Positions 27,162 to 36,430 of a stretch of 64,000 nt of DNA are shown one piece after another. The translations under genes and the position numbers were made by a program. Source of the stretch: Candidatus Hydrogenedens sp. (GTDB taxonomy: Bacteria > Hydrogenedentota > Hydrogenedentia > Hydrogenedentales > Hydrogenedentaceae); contig DAOSUS010000005.1 in NCBI GenBank assembly GCA_035378955.1, positions 1-64,000 on the forward strand, written 5' to 3'. Below the pieces are notes generated by a model, which was not told the DNA's origin, did no database searches, and was given only the letters and a program-made list of their open reading frames with translations. How positions within the stretch are numbered: the first letter of the stretch is position 1; each line of letters opens with the position of its first letter.

Positions 27162-27905
27162 ATGTCAGGTTTGCGTATTACAGTTTGGAATGAAGGTGTT
27201 CATGAGAAAATTAGTGAAAAGGTGCAAAAGGTGTATCCGCATTCTATTGGTGGGCAAATTGCTCAATATTTGGAGAAACAACCGGGTATTGCCTCTGTTC
27301 GTTCTGTGCAGTTAGATGACCCAGACCAGGGACTATCCGATGAAATTTTAGAAAATACGGATGTGATGACATGGTGGGGACATCTGGCTCATGATAAAGT
27401 ATCCGAAGAGAATGCAGAAAAAGTGCAGAACCGTGTTTTGAACGGGATGGGCTTGGTTGTCTTGCATTCAGGGCACATGTCAAAGCCATTTCGTCGTCTT
27501 ATGGGCACAGGTTGTATGCTGAAATGGCGTGAGTGGCAAGGCGAAGGGGAACGGGAACGCGTTTGGGTAGTTGACCCGGCACATCCTATAGCAAATGGTA
27601 TCCCTGAGTATATTGAATTAGAACGCTCAGAAATGTATGGAGAACATTTTGATATACCTCAGCCCGACCAATTGGTTTTTGTTAGTTGGTATCAAGGGGG
27701 AGAAGTTTTCCGTAGTGGTTGCTGCTGGCATCGAGGATTGGGAAAAGTATTTTATTTCAGTCCTGGACATGAAACTCTGCCAATTTACTATAATGAACAT
27801 ATCTTAAAAGTTATCTATAACGGGGTCTTATGGTGTGCCCCGACAAAACCTGTGAATGGTGTATTTCGTGGAAATTTTGACCCACCCATTGAAAAAATAG
27901 GATAA
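27162..27905 (+). CDS. ThuA-domain protein (trehalose utilization family)
   Basis: A 247-residue cytoplasmic protein covering the ThuA fold, a class I glutamine-amidotransferase-like domain. It shows the family's TWWGH, LVVLHSGHMS, DPAHPIANGIPE and YFSPGHE motifs. ThuA proteins are associated with disaccharide 3-keto-sugar metabolism, but the precise reaction is generally unproven. The ATG at 27162 is chosen over an upstream TTG because AAAGGG stands seven bases before it. Five bases separate it from the secreted barrel protein downstream, so the two form an operon. Confidence 0.88.
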   Translation: MSGLRITVWNEGVHEKISEKVQKVYPHSIGGQIAQYLEKQPGIASVRSVQLDDPDQGLSDEILENTDVMTWWGHLAHDKVSEENAEKVQNRVLNGMGLVVLHSGHMSKPFRRLMGTGCMLKWREWQGEGERERVWVVDPAHPIANGIPEYIELERSEMYGEHFDIPQPDQLVFVSWYQGGEVFRSGCCWHRGLGKVFYFSPGHETLPIYYNEHILKVIYNGVLWCAPTKPVNGVFRGNFDPPIEKIG

Positions 27906-27910
27906 ACATT

Positions 27911-29248
27911 ATGAATAAAAGAAGATGCTATTGGATGGTTATATCGTTATGTATAACCATCACCTGTATGTTTTCTCCTATGTATGGGGATTCCTCTAAT
28001 TCATCAGACTTACCTCCCTTGTGGAAAAAAGCAGAAATTTTCCAACAAGATATGGAAGAGCGGTTTTTACTGGATGGACAGGCTCTTTGTAAGTTGATTC
28101 TTCCACGAAAGGACAGAGGACTAACTTATAACATGCCGGACAATGCCTATATGACAGGTATTTATGTGGGTACCTTATCCATGAAGTATTCCATAACAAA
28201 AGAGGACAAGGATAAGACAAAATTAATTCAATCCGTTAAAGCCCTGAATTTTCTGTGTCGTGCCAGTGGTATAGATGGTTTACTTGCCCGTGCTGTTATT
28301 CCTATTGATTCTCCGTGGCAGGATAATGGTATTTGGAGACCTACTCCTGATGGTAAATATAAGTGGCGGGGCGATGTAAGCAGCGACCAGGTAGATGGAG
28401 TTTTGTTCGGATTTTCGTGGGCATACGAGACGATTAGCGATGAAACTGTAAGAAAAGAGATAGCCAGAGATGTAACGGCAATTGTAGACCATATATTGAG
28501 GAACGACTTAAGAATTATTGATGCAGACGATAAGCCAACGACCTGGGGTAAGTATTTCCCCCAATATACAGTGATAGAATCGTTAAATGCTTTGCTATGG
28601 CTACAAGCCTTAAAAATTGCATACCAGGTCTCCAATGATAATAAATATGCTGAACTTTATAAAAAATATGCTATAGAAATGAAATATGCAGAACGAGCTA
28701 TCCAGGCGAGGAGAAATCTTGACCCAACACGAAAAGGTTTTGTTAACCATTCCGATGATGTCCTTTTCTTCTTAGGAATAGAACCTCTCCTACGATTGGA
28801 ACAAGACCCTAAAATACGGAAATATTACATTAAGTCCTTAAAACATGCCTGGGAAGGTTCTCCACCTTTTCCAGGATTAAAACCTGAGGCAAATCCGCTA
28901 TATTCATTCTTAACGGCAAAGTATTTGAAGGATACCTCTGAAATTGAAAATGCCATAAAAACGCTTGAGTGGTTCCCTTTTTCTATTAAATGGAATAAAG
29001 ATACTATTGCGAAATATGAACAACGATATGGCATCCGATTGATTTGGGATGTCCAAAGTCCAGAGCCAGAAGAAGGGAAACCGATACCTATTGATAGACG
29101 GATGAACACATGGTCAACATGGGTTCAAGACCCATACCTTTCTCTCGGGAACCCGATGAATGATTTTCTTGCCGAATACAATGGACATGACTATCTTTTA
29201 GGATATTGGCTCGGAAGATATTACGGCTTTATTGATAAAGACAGATAA
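27911..29248 (+). CDS. Secreted alpha/alpha-barrel-like protein, function unknown
   Basis: This 445-residue protein has a signal peptide (about 1-26, ending at MYG) and repeated aromatic-rich helices typical of six-hairpin toroids seen in glycoside hydrolases and polysaccharide lyases. Visible landmarks are DNAYMTGIYVGTLSMKY near residue 76, SSDQVDGVLFGFSWAYE near 157, and TWSTWVQDP with EYNGHDYLLGYWLGR near the end. I cannot assign a CAZy family. It follows the ThuA gene by five bases. A role in handling an extracellular or periplasmic sugar is inferred from fold and context only. Confidence 0.65.
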   Translation: MNKRRCYWMVISLCITITCMFSPMYGDSSNSSDLPPLWKKAEIFQQDMEERFLLDGQALCKLILPRKDRGLTYNMPDNAYMTGIYVGTLSMKYSITKEDKDKTKLIQSVKALNFLCRASGIDGLLARAVIPIDSPWQDNGIWRPTPDGKYKWRGDVSSDQVDGVLFGFSWAYETISDETVRKEIARDVTAIVDHILRNDLRIIDADDKPTTWGKYFPQYTVIESLNALLWLQALKIAYQVSNDNKYAELYKKYAIEMKYAERAIQARRNLDPTRKGFVNHSDDVLFFLGIEPLLRLEQDPKIRKYYIKSLKHAWEGSPPFPGLKPEANPLYSFLTAKYLKDTSEIENAIKTLEWFPFSIKWNKDTIAKYEQRYGIRLIWDVQSPEPEEGKPIPIDRRMNTWSTWVQDPYLSLGNPMNDFLAEYNGHDYLLGYWLGRYYGFIDKDR

Positions 29249-29373
29249 ATTTTCTTTTATCAGGTGTTTCTAATAGTTTGTTTCACTCGTTTACTACATA
29301 CGATATATATTCTTCAAAAGAATATAATGTTTATTAACGAAATACCTGATGTTAAATTCATAGGACAAAATAA

Positions 29374-30345
29374 ATGCTTGTTTTTTATCTTCTTACTTTA
29401 TGGATTTGCTCCGGAGATTTTTCTGATAATCAGAATGCTTTTCAGCAATTAGAAGGTAAATATGCGATTATTTATTATATGGATGCAGACAGGACTGAAG
29501 CGGAAAAAGTGCAGGAAGTCGTTGAAAACTCCTGGCTTGAATTAACCCAATATTTCCCAATTTCCAATAATAACCCCGTCCAAATTTGGATTGTTCGCTC
29601 ACCGGAGGATTTTTCTAAAATGGCGTCGGGTCGTTCTTCTTTCCTTTATGGAGGTATTGCCAGACCGGGGTCAGGGATAATCGTTGTTAAATCTTCTCGT
29701 TTGAGAAGTTGGGGAGAAGATTTTGTGGGAACTATACGACATGAATTGGTGCATGTGTTTATAAATCGTGCAGGATTAGAAGAACGCATTCCCCTATGGT
29801 TCAATGAAGGGCTTGCCATGTTCCTTGCAAACGAATATCATTGGAGTACTGGAATTCGTATGTCTCATATTGTACTGACAAATCGTCTCATTGATTATAA
29901 AGATTTAGACCGCGAATTAATGTTGACGACATCACCCGATACTACCAGCAGTGCCTATATTCAGTCTCTTTCAATGCTTCAGTATCTTTACAAAAAATTA
30001 GGAGAGGAAAAGTTTTGGAATGTGGTCCGAGGTTGTAAAGACAAACGATTTGTCCAGTCGTTGAAAGAGATAGGAGGAATAAGTCTTGATGAGTTTTGGT
30101 ATGGTTATCGAAGGTCTCTATGGGTAGTTACTTTAATGGGAGCCTTAGCCACAGGTTCGATTTTTACACCCATAGCCATATTGGCTATTTTCGTGTTTCT
30201 ATGGATATGGCGAAGAAATCGTAAAAAGATGAAGGTATGGGAAGAGGAGGAAGAGGAAGATGAACGATTAGGAATAAGAACAATCCCCTGGGAACATCTT
30301 ACCCAAGAACCCTACGATTGGGAAATGAAAGATGACGATGACTGA
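29374..30345 (+). CDS. Membrane-anchored gluzincin metallopeptidase (peptidase MA family)
   Basis: A 323-residue protein with a short N-terminal signal-like segment, the zinc motif HELVH (His123, Glu124, His127) and the third ligand Glu145 in WFNEGLAMF, the arrangement of MA-clan gluzincins. One membrane helix (about residues 253-275) is followed by a basic then acidic cytoplasmic tail rich in Glu and Asp. AGGA nine bases before the ATG supports the start. The catalytic domain would face the periplasm. Substrates are unknown. It lies 125 bases after the barrel-protein gene. Confidence 0.85.
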   Translation: MLVFYLLTLWICSGDFSDNQNAFQQLEGKYAIIYYMDADRTEAEKVQEVVENSWLELTQYFPISNNNPVQIWIVRSPEDFSKMASGRSSFLYGGIARPGSGIIVVKSSRLRSWGEDFVGTIRHELVHVFINRAGLEERIPLWFNEGLAMFLANEYHWSTGIRMSHIVLTNRLIDYKDLDRELMLTTSPDTTSSAYIQSLSMLQYLYKKLGEEKFWNVVRGCKDKRFVQSLKEIGGISLDEFWYGYRRSLWVVTLMGALATGSIFTPIAILAIFVFLWIWRRNRKKMKVWEEEEEEDERLGIRTIPWEHLTQEPYDWEMKDDDD

Positions 30346-30381
30346 TGTCCTATTTATCTGCTTCGTCTAACTTGTTTAATA

Positions 30382-31377
30382 TTAAAGTTGCAAAGGTTCC
30401 ATTTCTTCAAGAGCCGTGCGAATAGCGTGAATATCTTTTTCATCTAAAATGACAGAACCCGCCTTTGCGTTTTCCTCTATCTGCAATTCGTCTCTTGCAC
30501 CTACCAACGCAGTGGTAATTCCTGGTTGATGAAAAGTCCATGCAATAAAGAGTTGCCTCAGAGTAATTTCATACTTTTCCGCAATCGGTTTTACTCTTTC
30601 CAACATATTTAGAACACGACGGCGATTTACAGGGGAAAACATCGTTTTATCTCGACGCAAATCCCCATGTGGAAATTCCCTATCTAATGTAACCTTTCCC
30701 GTGAGCAGTCCCTGAGCAATCGGACTGTATGCAAGAACAGAAATGTTATTTTCACGACAGAAAGGAAGTATCTCTGCCTCAATTTCGCGTTCTAATGCGT
30801 TATATTTGGGCTGATTACTTTCAAATTTTCCTTTTTTAAGACAAGTTCTCATCATTTCCACAGTAAAATTGCTAACCCCGATGTGTCGTATTTTCCCTTC
30901 TTTTTGTAAGGAGAGTAAGGCTTCCATTGTATAATCTAACGGTGTTGTTTTGTCAGGCCAATGGCATTGATATAAATCAATTACATCTACTTTTAACCTA
31001 CGAAGACTGTTTTCACATTCTTTCCGTATAGATTCAGGACGAAGGTTTTTGTAAACTTTCAGGGGTTCTCCATTACGGTCTACGGTATCAAAGAAAAATT
31101 CCCCTTGCTCTGTGTCCCATCGCAAACCACATTTGGTAGCTATAATAACCTTATCTCTTCGTCCTTGTATGGCTTCTCCTACAATCATTTCACTATGTCC
31201 AAAACCATAAACAGGTGCCGTATCTATACAGGTTACACCGAGGTCAATACCTTTCTGGATAGCCCGTTTTGCCTCTTCATCATCCGTCCCACCCCAGAGC
31301 CATCCACCAATTGCCCATGCACCAAAAGAGACTACGGGTAATTTTATATTCGTTGTTCCTAAAGTTCTGTATTGCAT
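30382..31377 (-). CDS. Aldo/keto reductase
   Basis: An NADPH-dependent oxidoreductase of 331 residues on a TIM barrel. The expected family residues are present: Asp and Tyr in DTAPVYGFGHSE, Lys in ATKCG, and the His of the tetrad in QCHWPD; ALVGARDELQIEENAKA near the end is the cofactor loop. It resembles the YghZ/Tas-type and sugar-aldehyde-type subgroups (TTPLDYTMEAL). The substrate cannot be assigned. It is a single gene convergent with the metallopeptidase gene. Confidence 0.93.
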   Translation of the reverse strand: MQYRTLGTTNIKLPVVSFGAWAIGGWLWGGTDDEEAKRAIQKGIDLGVTCIDTAPVYGFGHSEMIVGEAIQGRRDKVIIATKCGLRWDTEQGEFFFDTVDRNGEPLKVYKNLRPESIRKECENSLRRLKVDVIDLYQCHWPDKTTPLDYTMEALLSLQKEGKIRHIGVSNFTVEMMRTCLKKGKFESNQPKYNALEREIEAEILPFCRENNISVLAYSPIAQGLLTGKVTLDREFPHGDLRRDKTMFSPVNRRRVLNMLERVKPIAEKYEITLRQLFIAWTFHQPGITTALVGARDELQIEENAKAGSVILDEKDIHAIRTALEEMEPLQL

Positions 31378-31431
31378 AATTAAGTTCCTTTCATTGTTTC
31401 GTTTTAATTATTTTAACGAATTGAATAAAAG

Positions 31432-31443
31432 ATTATAAAACAT
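31432..31443 (+). promoter_or_regulatory. Recurrent 12-mer ATTATAAAACAT, candidate promoter
   Basis: Second copy of the 12-mer, 82 bases before the small membrane-protein gene at 31526. Confidence 0.35.
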
Positions 31444-31525
31444 TTTTGTATCAGGAAGGATAAAATAAGTATGATGTAGTGTGAAACTCTTTTCTTAAAA
31501 AAATTGTCATAAAGGAGAAAAAAGA

Positions 31526-31930
31526 GTGCGAGATATTCTGATGAGTTTACCGTTACTTTTTGTAGTTGTAACATCCTTTTATCTGGCTTTACGAGCCATT
31601 AGTCGCGTGTGGATTAATTACCGCGTTCGATTGGCTCTGTTAGAACGACTTGAAAATTCTCCCGAATTGATTGAAGAAGTCCCCCAGATACGGGAACTTT
31701 TTGAGGATGAAAATAAAGAAATTACAGAGCGATACCCGATAGATTTTGTTTTTACAGGTGTATTTCTTGTCATTTTGGGTTTGATTTGTGTCATTTTTGA
31801 TTTTCTATTAGGCACAGGACAGGTAGCTGTAGGTGCCTATTGGGGAGGGGTAATTTGTTCCGGATTAGGGTTCATTATAACTCTTTTGGGATTATTCCTC
31901 CGATTCCTTTCCACACCCGTAAATATATAA
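31526..31930 (+). CDS. Small membrane protein of unknown function
   Basis: This 134-residue protein starts at GTG 31526, with AAAGGAG nine bases upstream. An N-terminal helix (about residues 5-25), an acidic cytoplasmic segment (about 38-68) and two further membrane helices (about 72-92 and 100-125) are evident. No family was recognised. It stands alone between the divergent aldo/keto reductase and the following lipoprotein gene. Confidence 0.65.
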   Translation: MRDILMSLPLLFVVVTSFYLALRAISRVWINYRVRLALLERLENSPELIEEVPQIRELFEDENKEITERYPIDFVFTGVFLVILGLICVIFDFLLGTGQVAVGAYWGGVICSGLGFIITLLGLFLRFLSTPVNI

Positions 31931-31991
31931 AAACCTTATTTTGTATAAAATCACACAATTTAGTATATTAATAGGTATGTAGGTGTTTTTT

Positions 31992-32023
31992 TTGCTCAAT
32001 GTTATTTTTCTATTATAAAACAT
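31992..32023 (+). promoter_or_regulatory. Candidate promoter with recurrent ATTATAAAACAT
   Basis: The third copy of the 12-mer lies at 32012-32023. A possible -35 TTGCTC at 31992 stands 16 bases before TATAAA. The ATG of the diesterase gene follows 25 bases after the motif. Confidence 0.4.
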
Positions 32024-32048
32024 ATTTTTTATAGGAAAGGAGTTTTTT

Positions 32049-32993
32049 ATGTTTGAAATGAGGTATTGGATACTTATTACCCCGATGTTATGTTTCGGAT
32101 GTGCTACAGGATTTGTTCCAGGGGCTCCCGAAGGTTGTATTGATGTTATTGCTCATCGTGGAGCCAGTGCCTATGCGCCAGAGAATACACTAGCATCTTT
32201 TAAAAAAGCGATAGAATTAAAAGCAAACTGGTTTGAATTGGATGTTCATCTTACAGCAGATAATAAGTTGGTTGTGATACACGATGATGAATTAAAAAGA
32301 GTAACAGGTGTAGAAGGGAAAGTAACCGAGAAGAAATGGAAAGAAATAAAAGATTTGGATGCAGGGTCCTGGTTCTCCCCAGAATATAAAGGGGAAACAT
32401 TACCCTCTTTAGAAGATGCTTTGAAAGTGGCTAAAGGGAAAATAGGTGTGTATATTGAAGTAAAAAGTAGTGATAATAATACTCCCCTTCTACCATTAAT
32501 TATGATGAATATCGCCGGTAAGGATAAAATGACCCCTGAATTGAAAAAACAATTAGAAGATGTGATTTATGGTAGCCAATCGCGGAACATTATATTAGCA
32601 CGCGAAACGGTTAAAACCGTGCGTAAAATGAAGATGGAGAAACAGGTAGTATTACAAACCTTTTCACCTGTGATTTGTTTTACCTTAATTAATGAAGCAC
32701 CTGATTTGCGGATAGAATTTTTAGGTGAGGAATCGGAAGAACATCCGGAATGGTGGAATTATTATGTGTTATTTGGAAAATTGTTGAATGTAGCGGGAAT
32801 GAATGTTAACCGGGAGCACCTCACCAAAGAACGGATAGACCAGTTCCATGCAAATGGAGCCACTGTAGCCGTATGGACTGTAGATGATGTGGAAGAAATG
32901 AAAAAGTTTGCAGAATGGGGTGTAGATGGAATTATTACCAATAAGCCTGATGTTGCCCTCAAAGTTCTGCGGGAAATGGGCAAAACAAAATAA
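32049..32993 (+). CDS. Lipoprotein glycerophosphodiester phosphodiesterase
   Basis: This 314-residue enzyme releases glycerol 3-phosphate from glycerophosphodiesters. A short signal ends at a lipobox-like CFGC, so it is probably lipid-anchored. The GDPD motifs are AHRGASAYAPENT, ELDVHLTADN and IHDDELKRVTG, all with intact catalytic His and metal-ligand acidic residues. A strong AGGAAAGGAG precedes the ATG. It lies 81 bases upstream of an OPA-family transporter gene, so hydrolysis and uptake of the product are likely linked. The gene at 16143 is a second copy of this enzyme type. Confidence 0.92.
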   Translation: MFEMRYWILITPMLCFGCATGFVPGAPEGCIDVIAHRGASAYAPENTLASFKKAIELKANWFELDVHLTADNKLVVIHDDELKRVTGVEGKVTEKKWKEIKDLDAGSWFSPEYKGETLPSLEDALKVAKGKIGVYIEVKSSDNNTPLLPLIMMNIAGKDKMTPELKKQLEDVIYGSQSRNIILARETVKTVRKMKMEKQVVLQTFSPVICFTLINEAPDLRIEFLGEESEEHPEWWNYYVLFGKLLNVAGMNVNREHLTKERIDQFHANGATVAVWTVDDVEEMKKFAEWGVDGIITNKPDVALKVLREMGKTK

Positions 32994-33074
32994 TGGATAA
33001 AAATGTCTTCAATTTATTTCTACATTAGGGAAAAACATATTTAAGATATAAACAAGGCATTAAGGAAGTTTTTT

Positions 33075-34394
33075 ATGGCTATTGAAATAAAACCTTTAGG
33101 TCCGGAATATCGGGTCTGGCGATGGAAAATATTGACTACTACATATATTGCCTATATCGGCTATTACATGACCCGTAAAATTTTTACAATATGTAAAACA
33201 AGGATTGCAGAGGATTTCGGCTGGGAATTGGGAGATACGGCATATATATGGGCGTCTTTTCTTATTGCTTATGCTATAGGGCAATTTTTAAATAGTTTTA
33301 TAGGTAGAAAATGGGGTCCTCGTGTGATTTTGCTTGGTGGATTGGGCATTTCTATTGTTTGTAATACTATCTTTGGTTTTTCTAATTCGTTTGAAAACTT
33401 CATTTTATTTATGTTTATCAATGGTCTGGCACAGGCATCCGGTTGGCCAGGATGTATCGGAGGTATTTCAAGATGGCTTCGCAACTATGAACGGGGTACC
33501 ATTATGGGAGTATGGACTACAAATCATATCATTGCAAATATTATATATAAGTCTGTTGGTGGTTTCCTTTTAGCGTCTATGGGATGGCGTTGGTCCTTTT
33601 TTGGAATGACCCTTTTGACTTTATTTGTTTGGGCTTTGATTTTAATATGGCAGAAAGACCGCCCTGAAGATGTTGGTTTACCTCCTATTATAGATAAGGA
33701 GGAAGACTATGGACAGGCAATAAAAGCATCGCAGGAAGACCATATCTCCGTATCTGAATATTTACGCGTAGCGTTTAATCCATTGATTTTTATTATGGGT
33801 ATTGCCTATTTTTCTGTAAAATTTCTTCGGTATGCTCTGGACTCATGGCTTCCTTCTTTTCTGAATATTCAAGGGCTACCTGTGGACCAGGCAAGCTATT
33901 ATTCTATGATATTTGATATCACGGGTGTTGTTGGGACTATTGTCGCTGGTTATGTGCTTGACCGATGGTTTCGTGGCAATTGGGCAGGTGTCTGCTTTGT
34001 TTGTAGTATAGGAACAATTTTAGGATATGTTGCGGTAATGTATGCAGGGGTAAATCCTATTTTAATTGCTTTTTGCTTTGGAATTGTTGGTTTTATGCTA
34101 TATGGACCGGATAGTTTGTTAACTGGAGCAGCGGCGGTGGCAGTAGCGGGTGAGGCAAATGCAGTCGCTATTACAGGGGTTATTAATGGAATAGGAAGTA
34201 TCGGACCCGTTGTTCAAGAGTTGGTTATAGGCAAGTTTATGAAAACGGAAAATTTGCAAATAGGTATAGATAGGACGAATATGTTGGGGCTTATTATGAG
34301 CATTGCCCTTGCCATGTCTACGGCATTTTTAACCTGGTATTTATACCGTGTTCATGGAAAAAATAATAAACCTGTGGATAAGGCAAATCCATAA
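33075..34394 (+). CDS. MFS transporter of the organophosphate:phosphate antiporter (GlpT/UhpT) type
   Basis: A 439-residue protein with about twelve membrane segments. The N-terminal YYMTRKIF segment, with its helix-1 Arg, is characteristic of the OPA family, which exchanges phosphate for glycerol 3-phosphate or sugar phosphates; GWPGCIGGISRW and KDRPEDVGLPP are also family features. The position right after a glycerophosphodiesterase gene favours glycerol 3-phosphate or a related product as substrate, by inference. AGGAAG stands before the ATG. Confidence 0.9.
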   Translation: MAIEIKPLGPEYRVWRWKILTTTYIAYIGYYMTRKIFTICKTRIAEDFGWELGDTAYIWASFLIAYAIGQFLNSFIGRKWGPRVILLGGLGISIVCNTIFGFSNSFENFILFMFINGLAQASGWPGCIGGISRWLRNYERGTIMGVWTTNHIIANIIYKSVGGFLLASMGWRWSFFGMTLLTLFVWALILIWQKDRPEDVGLPPIIDKEEDYGQAIKASQEDHISVSEYLRVAFNPLIFIMGIAYFSVKFLRYALDSWLPSFLNIQGLPVDQASYYSMIFDITGVVGTIVAGYVLDRWFRGNWAGVCFVCSIGTILGYVAVMYAGVNPILIAFCFGIVGFMLYGPDSLLTGAAAVAVAGEANAVAITGVINGIGSIGPVVQELVIGKFMKTENLQIGIDRTNMLGLIMSIALAMSTAFLTWYLYRVHGKNNKPVDKANP

Positions 34395-34441
34395 AGATGA
34401 AATTTTAAAATATTTCAAGTCGGAATAAGAACATTTCAAAT

Positions 34442-35464
34442 ATGCTTTCATCTATTCTAATTTTTGCCCCAAATTGGGTCGGTGATGCAGTTATGGCAAC
34501 ACCTTTATTTCGGATAATAAAAAAACAATATCCGCATATTTCCTTAAATGTGATAGCCAAAAAATCCATCTGCGAACTTCTTCATGGTTTGGATTATATT
34601 AATGAATTTATTCCTTTACCAGATAACTCGGTTCAACAAATTTTATGTGCCTTAAAATTGAGAAATAGACACCATTCTGCTGTAATAATTTTACCGCATT
34701 CTTTCCGTTCTGCTTTTTTATCTTTTTTATCAGGAGCAAGACTTCGGATAGGTTATGATTGCAATTCCCGTCGGTCCCTATTAACTCATCCTGTCCCCTT
34801 TCCGAAAGATGAAGCAGGAAACCGAAAAATTCAATATATGACTTATGAATATTTAAAGTTATGTGAAGAAATAGAAATTTTGCCGGATGGTCAGGGGCTG
34901 GAATTGGTTATTGCGGAGAAAGATGAAAATGACTGGAAGAGAGAATTGGGAGAACAGAAAATAAAGGGACCTATTGTCGGGATAGCCCCCGGTGCTTCAT
35001 TTGGACCCAGCAAACGATGGGATGTAGAACGATTTGCTCAGGTTGCCCATAAATTAAGTGAAAAATATAAGGCTACAACAATTCTTATTACAGGTCCGAA
35101 TGAACAGGATATTCGGGAACAATTTTTGGAATCTAATTCAGTAGAAGTTATAGACCCCTTTAAAAAATGTCATAGCCTTTCTCGACTGAAAGCAGTAATA
35201 AAAAATCTTGACCTTTTAGTATGCAATGATAGCGGACCGCGTCATATTGCTGTGGCATTTGGAGTTCCTGTAATATGTATTATGGGACCAACAAAACCAG
35301 AATATACAAATAGTCCATGGGAACGAGGTTTTGTCATTCGGGTTCCTGTAGAGTGTGGTCCATGTCAATTACCCGAATGCCCTACAGACCATCGTTGTAT
35401 GAAGTTAATTACAACTCAAATGGTATTAGAACATGTAGATAAAATTCTACAATCTCATGTATAA
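34442..35464 (+). CDS. waaF: Lipopolysaccharide heptosyltransferase II-like (GT9)
   Basis: A 340-residue GT9 glycosyltransferase that adds ADP-heptose to the LPS inner core. The family marks are APNWVGDAVMATPL at the N-terminus, GIAPGASFGPSKRW for the donor domain, and CNDSGPRHIAVAFGVPVICIMGPT near the C-terminus. The C-terminal Cys-rich CGPCQLPECP is common in WaaF. Which heptose it adds is not provable here. Its presence indicates a diderm envelope. It starts 47 bases after the transporter gene. Confidence 0.9.
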   Translation: MLSSILIFAPNWVGDAVMATPLFRIIKKQYPHISLNVIAKKSICELLHGLDYINEFIPLPDNSVQQILCALKLRNRHHSAVIILPHSFRSAFLSFLSGARLRIGYDCNSRRSLLTHPVPFPKDEAGNRKIQYMTYEYLKLCEEIEILPDGQGLELVIAEKDENDWKRELGEQKIKGPIVGIAPGASFGPSKRWDVERFAQVAHKLSEKYKATTILITGPNEQDIREQFLESNSVEVIDPFKKCHSLSRLKAVIKNLDLLVCNDSGPRHIAVAFGVPVICIMGPTKPEYTNSPWERGFVIRVPVECGPCQLPECPTDHRCMKLITTQMVLEHVDKILQSHV

Positions 35465-35591
35465 ACGAAGTTCGTTTGTGAACTTTCTCTATATTATTCA
35501 GGACAACAATAAATAAAAACTTGCTCTTTTGTGTTTAATTTGGTAAATTAATCTAATAAAAAGATAACATTTAACTTGTAGAGAGACGAAA

Positions 35592-36089
35592 GTGCAAGAA
35601 CGAAGAAAATTTATACGAAGACAAGCGGACAGAGACCTGCTTCAACGCTATCAGGCTCTGTATGATAGAATACAACAATTAGAAACGATGGCAAATGCAG
35701 ACGAAAGCCGTGAACTCCGACATAAACGGCGCAGAACAATACGACATTTATGCCATGTGCGAATAGGTCTACCTATTGGTTTTCAATCCGGTAGAGATGA
35801 TATATGGACGGTGGAACAGTTGCCAATTAAAGGTAGATTGCTCGACCTGAGTGCCGAAGGATGTGCTTTATTTACCCATCAGACCTTTGATATTGGACAA
35901 AGTGTTAATTTAAATATTGAAGTGAGTGGCGGAAGACATATTAAAGCAACAGGTATAGTGCGATGGACAAAACAACTACCCGAAAAAGGAGGTTATGCCA
36001 CAGGTGTTCAATTTAATAGAATGGGGGAAGATGACCAAAAAATTTTACATTATTTTTTAGATGAGTTAGATAGAACAATCGGTTTATAG
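35592..36089 (+). CDS. PilZ-domain protein, probable c-di-GMP receptor
   Basis: A 165-residue protein starting at GTG 35592 with GAGAGA upstream. A basic, helical N-terminal region (about 1-50, likely coiled) precedes a PilZ domain with the binding arginines in KRRRTIRH near residue 46 and the second motif DLSAEG near 83, the two elements that clasp cyclic di-GMP. No effector domain is attached. The 91-residue protein immediately downstream (11-base gap) may be its partner. Confidence 0.85.
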   Translation: MQERRKFIRRQADRDLLQRYQALYDRIQQLETMANADESRELRHKRRRTIRHLCHVRIGLPIGFQSGRDDIWTVEQLPIKGRLLDLSAEGCALFTHQTFDIGQSVNLNIEVSGGRHIKATGIVRWTKQLPEKGGYATGVQFNRMGEDDQKILHYFLDELDRTIGL

Positions 36090-36100
36090 GGATTATTATT

Positions 36101-36376
36101 ATGAGAACAGTGTATGTTGTTACAATGTGGTCCGGTGGTAGACCTGCTAAGAAATGGAAATCTTTTGAATATCCCAATTTATTACCCCAAGGAACGGGAG
36201 TTGAATTTGTTTGTTGTGAAACAAAACTTAAAGTTCAGGTAATCGGTAGTGTTTCGGTAGAAGAATATGAATCGGGTAAAGAAGACCTAGAAATGGGTCT
36301 ATATCGTGAACTGAACAATGAAAAACCCAATAGTAAAGATACCAATTCCCCTAACAATATCGAACGCATTTTTTAA
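36101..36376 (+). CDS. Small hypothetical protein
   Basis: A 91-residue protein with no recognised family. It has two Cys (VCCET) in the middle, predicted beta strands in residues 1-55 and a polar, Asn/Ser-rich C-terminus. It has no signal peptide. It follows the PilZ gene by 11 bases and is very likely co-transcribed with it. Codon use matches the neighbours. Confidence 0.55.
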   Translation: MRTVYVVTMWSGGRPAKKWKSFEYPNLLPQGTGVEFVCCETKLKVQVIGSVSVEEYESGKEDLEMGLYRELNNEKPNSKDTNSPNNIERIF

Positions 36377-36430
36377 TCAATTTCCGAAAATAATATACAA
36401 CTTGTCAATAAACAGAAGGAGTATGGCTCT

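Noticed and set aside
35468..35485. Six-base-pair hairpin after waaF
   Set aside because: The stem is short and lacks a T-run, so I do not call a terminator.
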